From Pomphorhynchus laevis (lineage: Eukaryota > Acanthocephala > Palaeacanthocephala > Echinorhynchida > Pomphorhynchidae), in NCBI GenBank assembly GCA_012934845.2, contig WNNJ02001611.1:92842-156841 (forward strand): a stretch of 64,000 nucleotides of DNA, given 5' to 3'. The notes beneath the pieces are model-generated. The model had not been told where the DNA came from, made no database searches, and saw only the letters and a program-made list of their open reading frames with translations. The translations under genes were made by a program, and so were the position numbers. Shown here in pieces: positions 46,870-57,059 of the stretch (position 1 is the first letter of the stretch; each line of letters starts with the position of its first letter).

Positions 46870-48826
46870 AGATCAACTAAGCGTTCTACGTATTTAATAT
46901 TATTTATAAATAAAAAATAATGCTAAATAAAAATTAAATAATTAAATAATAAATTATTAAAAATAATAACTAATTATAAATAATTAATAATGGTTGTATA
47001 ATATTTTATATAATTTATTAAATGTTTAAAAATAAAAATTTTAAATTAAATTTTAAATAAAATTGTAAAAATTTAAAATTAAATTTAAAATAAAAGCTGA
47101 TTTTAATGAACGAATTTACTAATAAATCACAGACGATGCATATCGATTGGAGGTAATCAGGAAGAACTGCGATGTTATCAGGTATCGACCACTTTTCCTC
47201 TACCCAACATATAAGGGGGAATACATGCTAATAACGTATTTCCTCTGATAAAATTCGATCATCCAGTACCTTATTCTAATACAAAGTATATTATTTATTA
47301 TCCATGCATAAAATATTTTTTCTAAAGAGTTTAAATTTATTTCTAATAATATTTTGTTGATTTATATAATATATTTTTCTGTTTGGTTGTAGTTTTATAG
47401 TATCTTAGTTTAAAATATGTAACTATTAAATTATTTAAATGATTTTGAAAGAGGCAATATCATTACATGTTATGGTATGCATGAATGCTCATGCAAATAC
47501 ATTTATAATCAATTTAAATAAGTAATCTTTAAGATATAAATTAATAATAGTTTTCATTGATGTAAATTAAATATTCATGTCTAGATCTATACCTGTTTTA
47601 AATTATATAAATATTATACACAGTATGTATATTCAAGATAAGAATATTTTAAACAAATAAAAAGAATATATACAAAATATAAAGAGGAGTTTAGTACGTC
47701 TCATGCATTTTTATATCAATTATATATTAAATAAAACTTACAAAATTTATTTCACATTATATTTGTGTGAATTATATAATTCATCTATATATACTTATAT
47801 ATTCACTTATATACTTTCTATTTCATAAATATTAGTTTTATTAAAAATCATGCTACCTGGATTAATTTGTTAACTAATTGAATAAAAATTATTAGAATTA
47901 AATACACATATATCATCAATGTATCAAAACATATATTTCATATATTTATATAATTTAGATTTAGTTTTTACACAGTTATGAACAAATTCATATTCTAAAA
48001 AGCTTAAAAATAAGTCAGCTATAATTGAGCTCCTGTGAACTCCCATTGAAACACCTTTTATTTGTTTAAATGTAGATGTCCCTACTTTTAAATAATTTTG
48101 ATTTATCAAAATATTTAAGGATTCTATTAATTCAATTTTATCCATATATTTATATTTATTTGATGGTTTAATTTTTGTTAGATAGGCGTTATAATTATTA
48201 TAACATATATATGTATATCTTTTTCCGAATATAAGATTAATTAATTTTACTAACGCTTCTTTAATATCTACTAAATCTAGATTTGTATAAAGCGTACTAA
48301 AATCATATGTATTTATATTTTGAAAATTTATTCCTTTTGTCTGTTCTAAAAATTCTTTTGTAGAATTAATACTGAAATAGTGTTTTATACCAGTATTAAT
48401 TTCGATTACCTTGCAATATTTTTTAAAATGTGCTTTAATTACTTTAAGTATTTTATTCATATAGACAGAAAGTGGTTTTAATGTACATTTAAACGCACTA
48501 CATATGAACCTAGGTTTTATTGGATTTTTATGTAATTTTGGATTCCAATATAATATAGGTATAGTTTTATTATCTGATTCAACCTTTATACCCTTTTTAT
48601 CCAATTTAGAACAATGACTTGCAATAACTGTTTCTAAACTTAACTCACTACGTTCATATGTTGGATTTACATTTAAATCATTAGAATTAACTTCTTTCAT
48701 CAGTAAATCATAATAAAGCTTTTTGCATATGAAGATAAAGTTATTACTAGCTTTATCAATTGTTGTTATTATATAGTTATGCGTTAATATATATGTTCTG
48801 TATACATATCTTTATTAATTTGATCA
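46870..48826 (-). pseudogene. Penelope-like RT element, 3' tail and middle of ORF
   Basis: Tail at 46870-47310 and broken C-terminal text at 47310-47880 are followed by a 258-codon frame, 47924-48700. The frame holds KTIPILYWNPKLHKNPIKPR, FICSAFKCTLKPLSVYM, NINTYDFSTLYTNLDL (motif A Asp present), IKGVSMGVHRSSIIADLFL and ends at KYMF just before the YIDD region. SMGV-HR replaces the usual PMGG-NS. Upstream, to 48826, the text DKASNNFIFICKKLYYDLL is still readable. The IPKLHK...RFI block and DFSTLYT are typical of Penelope-like RTs. Confidence 0.8.
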
Positions 48827-50636
48827 AGAGAAAGAAGTTCGATGGTTTATATGAGAGACTCGATACACGTGAAGGAGAACGCGAAATTTATAGAATCGCC
48901 CGAACAAGATACCCAAAAACGCAGTATACAGAAAAGTTTTATGGAATTAACGATCGAAACGGTGCCTTGATTACCCGTACGACACAGGTATTACAGCGAT
49001 GGCGAACTTACTTCAATGACATATCTACCCAGGAATTCGAACACTCACCCATCCCACATCTTCCGCCGATCGAAGGCCCAGTTATGCCTATAGCAGCTAT
49101 TGAAATTGAAAGTGCACTACATAAAATGAAAAACGCAAAAGCTACGGGCCCTGATGATGTAGCTTCAGAATTCTGGAAATCAAGTGTACAAGATTGAACA
49201 AGGTTGTTGGTGCAGGTTTTCAATCAAATAATCTAAGAAAAGGAGATACCTCTTGATTGAAGACGGAGCACAACCGTACCTATATGGAAACAGAAGGGAA
49301 ATCCCGCCGAGTGTTCAAATTACCGCCCGATTCGTATCATTTAACACACCCTCAAGATTTTGGAACATGTAATAAATGATAGGATAAGAAGTATAGTCAA
49401 GATATCCCCAAACCAATGTGGGTTTGTTAAGAACTGTGGCATCATCGATGCTATCCATGCCTTTCGCCTTCTTGAAAAACATCGAGATAAACGGAAAGCT
49501 ATATGCTGTGCGTTCCTTAATCTTGAAAAGGCGTTTGATCGGGTCCTGCATGAAGTTATTTGGTACGCTTTAAGATTCCACTTAGTCCCTAAAGAGATTG
49601 TTGAGTGGGTCAAGCTAATATACAAAGGATCAACAAGCCAGATATGTACGACAGTGGGACATACAGATGACTTCCCTACCACCGTTGGAGTTCATCAAGG
49701 GTCTGCGCTGTCTCCGTCGCTATTCATCCTCGTTATGGATGCCGTATCAAACAATCTAAACAGACAGTTTCCGTGGACGATTCAATATGCTGATGACGTC
49801 ATGCCTGCGTCTCTAGAAAAAGATTACTTCCAACAACAAATAAACAGCTGGGGAAATCGACTCAAGCAGTTCGGTCTACGCCTGAACGCGCGTAAAACGG
49901 AATACTTGACCACAAATATGAATGATGATCAGCCACTACAGTTTGGAGGGCACACACTGAACCAAACAACTACGTTTAAATACCTTGGCTCTACCATAGC
50001 CGCAGATGGTAACCTACACGCAGAGGTCTCTTCACGAGTAAATGCAGCCTGGATGAAGTGGAGGTCAGTTACAGTTATTCTCTGCGATCCAAAGATAAAA
50101 GACCGACTGAAGTCGAAAATTTACAAAACTGTAATACGACCCATGGTCTTCTACGGTGCTGAATGTTGGCCGATATTAAAATATGAAGAACGCAAAGTTG
50201 CCGTAATAGAGACAAAGATGCTTGGATGGACAGCAGGAAAAACCTAAAAGGATCATGATCGGAACGAAGAAATAAGGAACCAGTTAAGCGTAGTGCCAAA
50301 AATAGAGTAACTTCGCGAAAAGTTTATCTATGGTACGGCCACGTACCATAGTAGTACCATTGTAGTACTTTTCTTTAAAGTACTACAATGGTACGGCCAC
50401 GTTATCCGCGCAAGCGAACACCAACCATCCAATAAGCTCATCGCCGTGACAGTGGATGGAAAGCGTCCGATAGGAAGGCCGAAACTGCGATGGATGGACG
50501 TCATACGTCATGATTTGATAAGTGTTAGACTGAAAACCAAAGACGCCCTTGATAAAAACCAAGTGGAGGCAACTCTCAAAAGCAGCGGACCCGTCCCTAC
50601 ACAGGCAAGACGCTAAATAAAAAGAAGAAGATTAAG
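48826..50636 (+). pseudogene. RTE-like LINE, 5'-truncated, RT mostly intact
   Basis: Same family as 540-3415. The linker is at 48830-49197 (FDGLYERLDTREGEREIYRI, then KMKNAKATGPDDVASEFW). After a shift the RT frame 49360-50247 (295 codons) has SPNQCGFVKNCGIIDAIHAF, FLNLEKAFDRV, TTVGVHQGSALSPSLFILVM, IQYADDV, FGLRLNARKTEYL and FKYLGSTIAADG. A last segment (50395-50616) reads GKRPIGRPKLRWMDVIRHDL and ends in a stop near 50616. In motif A the Asp is Asn (codon AAT, 49519-49521), so the RT should be dead despite YADD. The endonuclease is missing. A palindromic 56-base insertion lies at 50339-50394. PLE sequence borders both ends. Confidence 0.8.
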
Positions 50637-50639
50637 AAA

Positions 50640-51880
50640 ACCTTCATTTATTTATCAAAGTATTGAATGATTATATTAATTCAATTTTATCCATATATTT
50701 ATATTTATTTGATGGTTTAGTTTTTGTTAGATATTCGTTATAGTTATTATAACATATATATTTATATTTTTCCGAATATGAGATTAATTAATTTTACAAA
50801 CGCTTCTTTAATATCTACTAAATCTAGATTTGTATAAAGCGTAGTAAAATCGTATGTATTTATATTTTGAAAATTTATTCCTTTTGTCTGTTCTAAAAAT
50901 TCTGTTGTAGAATTAATACTGAAATAGTGTTTTATACCAGTATTAATTTCGATTACCTTGCAATATTTTTTAAAATGTGCTTTAATTACTTTAAGTATTT
51001 TATTCATATAGAACAGAAAGTGGTTTTAATGTACATTTAAACGCACTACATATGAACCTAGGTTTTATTGGATTTTTGTAATTTTGGATTCCAATATAAT
51101 ATAGGTATAGTTTTATTATCTGATTCAACCTTTATACCCTTTTTATCCAATTTAGAACAATGACTTGCAATAACTGTTTCTAAACTTAACTCACTACGTT
51201 CATATGTTGGATTTACATTTAAATCATTAGAATTAACTTCTTTCATCAGTAAATCATAATAAAGCTTTTTGCATATGAAGATAAAGTTATTACTAGCTTT
51301 ATCAATTGTTGTTATTATATAGTTATGCGTTAATATATATGTTCTGTATACATATCTTTATTAATTTGATCTTTCCTTTTATAATTCTTTGTTTTTTTTC
51401 ATTTTCTCTCTCATTTTATCAAATATATAAGTTTTCCAAATGTTTATCTTTGATGTATTTAAGCTTTCACTATTAATCAACTTATCAAAGTAAGCATATA
51501 AGTCATTATATAACGAATTGTAAATTTTACTTCTATTTATACCCTTTTAATAGCATTTCCTTTAATTCATTGTTTTCAATTAATTCTAGATTATGGGTAC
51601 ATATATGTTCATTTATTTTATCAAAATTAAGACTTTTGCAATCACATTCAGTTTCTATGATGTTTCTAATATCAACATTATATAGATTTCAATTATTTAT
51701 TATAATTACAAATTTTTCGTCCTAATGACGGTAACAGCTTATACCTTATTTTAGGAATATATTTCCTTAAATCTAATCCTATTAGTTCTTTACTTTTAGA
51801 ATTATTTAGAAGTCCAGCTATATTTATGTTATCTATACATTTATTAATGAACTTTACGGTCATTGTATATTTTTCACAAA
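50640..51880 (-). pseudogene. Penelope-like RT element, N-terminal half
   Basis: Right to left on the minus strand: INIAGLLNNSKSKELIG and KYIPKIRYKLLP (51690-51860, the same as window bases 1-150), then IETECDCKSLNFDKINEHIC (CxC...H), then ELKEMLLKGY, DKASNNFIFICKK (about 51270-51300), frame 51058-51246 with SLETVIASHCSKLDKKGI, and frame 50762-51007 with NTYDFTTLYTNLDL. Stops and single-base losses break it at about 51545, 51400 and 51085. It shows the N-terminus that the better copy at 60590 lacks. No GIY-YIG motif was seen in it. Confidence 0.75.
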
Positions 51881-51889
51881 TTTAAATTA

Positions 51890-53390
51890 AAAATTCAATC
51901 GCATATACAAATATATAAATTGCATCGTTGAAATGTAAATTTAATTGAATAAATTATATATAAAGTATGTCGGTTTTAGATAATTAATTGCTAATGCATA
52001 ACTTCAAATAATAATATAATCTAAAGGCAAATCAAATATATAAATTTATATTGTTGAATATAAAATTGCAGTTAATAAAGAAACAGGAAATTTCATATTT
52101 TAGGCAAAGTTTATTCAAAAAATGCAATATATTTAAATTATATATATTTTGTGCTCATTTACATTAATTTATTGTTTTTCTTTGTAAATATATTCCGTAA
52201 CAAGCGACTATTAAGTTGTAATTTATATTAAACTCGTGAAATGAATTTTCTAATATTTAAGTAATTCTTTTGTTAAACGATTCCCGAAAAAATGAAATGT
52301 GTGCATAAAATGAACACATCGGGTACAAATTGCGTTTATACAAATGTACGAATTGTATGCTGAGCATCTTAAAACTACTATTTTATTCGAACTATAAAGA
52401 GACAGGTGAGATTACAAATGTGTTGTTACGCACCTCATGTATATTATACAATGCTACGCTAAATTATAATGTATTCTGATATCTGAAAGTGATGATATTT
52501 GACATTATATATGTGTGCATGAATTGTGCTTTAAAATGTACATAACCATCGTCATTTCAAAATTGAGGAACAAACTGTTTTAACACACTCTTTGTATTAC
52601 ATTTCATACATGATTGCTGACTTGTTCTTACACTCGTAAAATCCTATAATATAAAACAATAGCCTGGAAGAAACACATCAGAGAGAAGCTCAGTGAAATA
52701 GTAACAATTAACTGTAGGATTGGAGACTATACACAGATAGCGATAGAGAAATATACCTTGGTAAAACGTTTCTACAGCTAAAAATTTAAAAAATGCAAGC
52801 ATTTTGAAACAGTACACAGGTAAGCTAATCGAAAAAGAAAACACTAGCAATAATTATAACAACTAGAACGATACAATCGAGGGTATAATTTTGGAAAACG
52901 TGATACGGCCAGAAATACAGTATATCTGACAAATGGATAGGTTCTATAATGAATCCAATGGTAAACATGGTTATGAACCCCAAAGTCGAAGGTACGATTT
53001 TTATTTAACGACGTCTTTCATTAGATTAAAATCATTATGTGAAATTAGGACAAAATATAAAATTTATCGAAATTATTTTAAATTATTTGAAATTTAAAGA
53101 TTGAAATTAATTTTATGAATCTTATTTATGTAAGTGATAAGTTCAATAATAAATCAGAGTACTTTACTGAAGCAATATATTCTGTAATAAAAATAAATTT
53201 TAAAATGACAATATCTTAAATTAAAAAAAAATAAGTCAAGTATTTTATAAATTAATTACTGAATAGTATCATTGTATTAGAATTGTATCAAAATGAACTG
53301 ATATGCTATCAAGGTTTAGAGCAGTTTTTCGACACAGCATAGCAGCCAAGTCCATTACATGATACGGACGTATTATTCCTAATGCGATAA
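51890..53390. other. Intergenic DNA, no gene seen
   Basis: AT-rich; a PLE-tail-like scrap (cagcatagcagccaagtcc) lies near 53330-53360. Confidence 0.4.
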
Positions 53391-53394
53391 TATC

Positions 53395-53640
53395 ATTTAG
53401 ATTATTATCGTATTCTAACACAGAAATATTATTATTTACTATGCATTCATAAATATATTCTAAATATACATTGACATATTATGTCAATCACTCTGAGTTC
53501 TTTCAAAGTTTATTTTATCCTATGTATAAATCAAAAGTAATGATAATCAATTAAAACTATTATTAATTTATATCGAAGATGGCATATTTAAATTTACAAG
53601 AAGCATATTTTTGCATGAGCATTCATGCATACCATTTAAT
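53395..53640 (+). repeat. Second copy of the composite repeat of 36105-36437
   Basis: Shares tattctaacacagaaatatt, tgacatattatgtcaatcac, aaatcaaaagtaatgataat and the end agatggcatatttaaattt plus the HEHS-coding tttttgcatgagcattcatg. It is a non-coding derivative joined to a PLE C-terminal scrap. Confidence 0.6.
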
Positions 53641-53689
53641 AAATAGTAATAGTAATAGTTTATCGATACTTTCATCAAAAGTAACGATA

Positions 53690-54244
53690 AAAAAATAATT
53701 ATAAACTATAAATAATAAATAATTTTATAAATTTTTACATAATTAAAGAGATAAAATTTAAAATAAAAACCAATTTTATGAATTGACTATTAAATAACAT
53801 ACGATGTATAAGAACAAGGATTAGATGTCATCAGGAAGAACTGCTATGCTATCAGATTTCAGCATCTTATATGATCATTATATGCGATCATGAGGAAATC
53901 AGATTTCCGCCCCTATTCATCGACCCAACAAACAGCGGGGCAAATTCATGCTAAGGACGTATTTCCTCTTATTAAATTTGATTATCAAGTATCTTATTCC
54001 AATACAAAGTATATTATTTATTATCCATCCATAAAAATTTGCCACTTAAGAGTTTAAATTTATTCTTTATATTATTGTGTTGATTTATATATTTTACTAT
54101 TTTCTGCTTGATGTTATTTTTATAGTAACCTAGTTTAAAATATGTATCTATTAAATTATTTAAATGATTTTGAAGAAAGCCAATATCATTACATATTGTT
54201 GCAATTCTTAAAATTTCATTATTTAATGTGTTATTACATAACAT
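53690..54244 (-). pseudogene. Penelope-like 3' tail and C-terminal ORF end
   Basis: Tail 53700-54010 with an internal insertion near 53870, then the ORF end 54014-54244 on the minus strand reading TLNNEILRIATICNDIGFLQ through GKFLWMDNK. It is cut at 54244. Confidence 0.75.
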
Positions 54245-54249
54245 TATAT

Positions 54250-54765
54250 AAACCGAATTTGAATAAATTTAAATAAATTAAATAAATAATTTAAATAAAC
54301 CGAATTTGTTCATTGTTTCCACGGATCCGGAGATCGGATTGTTGAGGCAGTGCACATACGATACATGACTAAGTATCACGGACCTGAGTGGCCGACCAAA
54401 TTTGCCTTTTAGATACCCCTGAGCGTTCCTTGCTAAGATGGAGAGTTTGATCTCTCGACCCATACCGATGTCTGTCTTGGTGTATCTGTCTAGAAAGTAA
54501 AATTTGAAACACTTTACCTGGAAGACGAACCCTAGCCATCCTCAAAATATGGCCTAGACACCTCAGCTGATTTTCTTCGACATTGAGGAGCAGCGACTTT
54601 ACTAAATATTCTCGCAGATGACCGAAGTTCGAATTTTATATCTAAGGCTGAAGCCGGCCACACCACGAAGGACCCTCATTTCAATCTCATGTACTTTAGA
54701 TCTAGTTTTTATCATGACCTAAAGTTCATGCAATAAGTGAGGATATGTAATTTTCATCTGGATTA
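54250..54765 (-). pseudogene. LINE C-terminal fragment (same family as 39400-41900)
   Basis: About 54560-54750 is close in sequence to 39410-39600 (gagcagcgactttacta, tgaccgaagttcgaatttta, ctgaagccggccacaccacg). Upstream on the minus strand a frame reads GREIKLSILARNAQGYLKGK. No RT core. Confidence 0.65.
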
Positions 54766-54779
54766 TTATCTAGTTCTAA

Positions 54780-55066
54780 CACAAAATATATTATATATAT
54801 TTTGATAGTATATTTAGTATATTAGTATATTTAGTATATTACCCATCTATAGAGATATTCTAAATATCTCTATATTATAGAGATATTTAGAATATCATAT
54901 CATATATGATATGATATTCTATATTATATCATATCATCCCAATCACTGTGATGATATGTGATGATATGATATGATAAAATATCATTCTCACTATCATTCC
55001 ATTTATTTATAATGTATCAATATCATTCCATTTATTTATAATGATCTTTATTAATAAAGATCATTA
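54780..55066. repeat. Palindrome-rich AT block
   Basis: Successive short palindromes include agatatttagaatatc-type units, ATATCATATCATATATGATATG and a perfect 28-base palindrome at 55039-55066 centred on TTATTAATAA. A 23-base direct repeat (tatcattccatttatttata plus atg) lies at 54992-55014 and 55021-55043. Confidence 0.75.
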
Positions 55067-55074
55067 ATAAATAA

Positions 55075-55700
55075 ATTAATGTGAATTGACTAATAAATAA
55101 CACACAATAAGAATAATGATTAGAGTTTATCAGAAATAGCTGCTATGTTATCAGGTTTCAACCCCTATTTATCGACTCAACATAAAATCAGGGCCAAATA
55201 CGCGCTAATAACGTATTTCCTCTGGAAAAATTGATTATTTTGTGTATCTTACTAATACAACGCATATTTTCTATTATCCATCCATAAAAATTCAGCTTAA
55301 CAGTTTAACAGTTTTCTATTATCCAAAAAATAAAGAATCAATTTTCATGAATTGACTAGTAAATAACAGACGTTGTATCAGAATAAGGATTATAGGTCAT
55401 CGGGATGAACTGTTATGTTATCAAATTTCGGCAGCTATTCCTCGATCCAACATAGCAGCGGAGCCAAACAAGTGCTAATGACGTATATTCTCTTAGGAAA
55501 TTTTATTATCTGGTATCTTATTCAAATACAAAGTATAGATTATTCTTTGCTTATTCTAATACAAAGTATATAATCAATACATAAAAAATTTGAGCTTAAA
55601 AGTTAAAAACATAGTAGCGGGGCCAAATACTTGTTAAGGACGTATTTCCTATGATTAAATTTGATTATATAGTATCCTATTCTAATATAAAGTATATTAT
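55075..55700 (-). repeat. Three stacked Penelope-like 3' tails
   Basis: Tail landmarks (gaattgactaataaataaca, the cccaacatagcagcgg type, cgtatttcctctg) recur at about 55080-55290, 55335-55600 and 55605-55700, each truncated. Confidence 0.7.
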
Positions 55701-56440
55701 AAACTTTTTTAATATTATTGTGTTGCTTTATATATTTTACTATTTTCTATTTGATGATTATTTTATAGTAACCTAGTTTATAATGTGAATCTATTAAATT
55801 ATTTAAATGATATCATTACAAATTGTTGCAATTCTTAAAATTTCATATTTAATGTATTATATTTTATATTATATGGTATGCATGAATGCTCATGCAAAAA
55901 TATGTTTCTTGTAAATTTAAATATGTCATCTTTACGATATAAATTAATAGTAGTTTTAGTTAATGTTAATTTAATGTTCATATCTAGATATACACCTTCT
56001 TTATCATTAATATTGGTTTTGTTAAGAATAAGGCTTTCTGGATAAATTTGTTCACTAATTGAATAAAAATTATTAGAATTAAATACACATATATCATCAA
56101 TGTATCGAAACATATATTTCATATATTTATATTGTTTAGATTTAGTTTTTACACAGTTATGAACAAATTCATATTCTATAAAGCTTAAAAACAAGTCAGC
56201 TATAATTATGATACTATTACCTCACATTGGAACACCTTTTACTTGTCTAAATATAGATGTCCCTACTTTTAAATAATTTTGATTTATCAAAATATTTAAG
56301 GATTCTATTAATTCAATTTCATCCATATATTTATATTTACTTGTTGGTTTTATTTTTATTAATAATAAGCCTACCAGGATAAATTTGTTCGCTTATTGAA
56401 TAAAAATTGCTAGAATTAAATACACATATATCATTTTTGA
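55701..56440 (-). pseudogene. Penelope-like RT fragment, palm to C-terminus
   Basis: Minus frame 55835-56194 reads MFLSFIEYEFVHN, FRYIDDICVFNSNNFYS, NINDKEGVYLDMNIKLTLTK and HEHSCIPYN. Upstream text to 56440 repeats part of the same region after a jump (YIDD-side text again at 56370-56430). The C-terminal 60 codons are degraded. Confidence 0.75.
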
Positions 56441-56505
56441 AAATATCCAGTTTCTTCTTTATTTTATAAATAAAATCTTTATGGAACGAAGAATAGTATT
56501 TTTAT

Positions 56506-56576
56506 TTAATACAACAAAACGTTAATGTCCGATATTTCAATAGCTACTGCTATCATCGTCAGGAAACTACAAAAAA
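56506..56576 (+). repeat. Left inverted repeat flanking a LINE, with hammerhead-like core
   Basis: About 70 bases starting TTAATACAACAAAACG and reading on to aggaaactacaaaaaa are repeated in reverse complement at 60146-60216. TTAA forms both outer ends (56506-56509 and 60213-60216). On the minus strand it holds CTGACGA (56556-56562) and GAAA (56535-56538). Confidence 0.8.
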
Positions 56577-57059
56577 TTACGAAAAATTTTCTATTAGTTT
56601 TTAATTAGTTGTAATCTTTATTGAACTTGGTTAATTATATTTGTTTGATTTGTTTGTATTTTGGTATCTATTTTACGTAATATTTATTTTATTTCATTAT
56701 TATAATTTTTGAAAATTTTATTTTATTTCTTTTGAGTTATTTAATATATTTTTTTCATTTAATCTTGGGTTGCGGTTCTTTTTCTTTGAAATTTGTTTTT
56801 AAAGAAACCTTGTATAGAATGTGTGTGAGTGTGTGCTTGTAATGTTTCTTCTTTGAAGTTTGTTTTTTTACAAAAAACCTTGTATAGAATGTGTGTAAAT
56901 GTGTGTTTGTAATGTTTTTCTTTGAAGTTTGTTTCTGTTTTATTAAGCAAGTAAGTAAGGGTTTTATTAATGACTATATTACCGATAAAAACTTTAAGAA
57001 ACAAAAACATGCAACGACAACTTTAAATATAAGCCATTCACGACGTGTATTTTAAAATC
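56577..57059. other. 3' non-coding part of the flanked LINE
   Basis: Contains about three loose repeats of tttctttgaagtttgtttt and ccttgtatagaatgtgtgtg (56770-56940), possibly LINE 3' UTR repeats. Confidence 0.45.

Noticed and set aside
56760-57010. A protein of 83 residues on the minus strand with repeated phrases
   Set aside because: It is translation of the loose direct repeats in the LINE 3' region.
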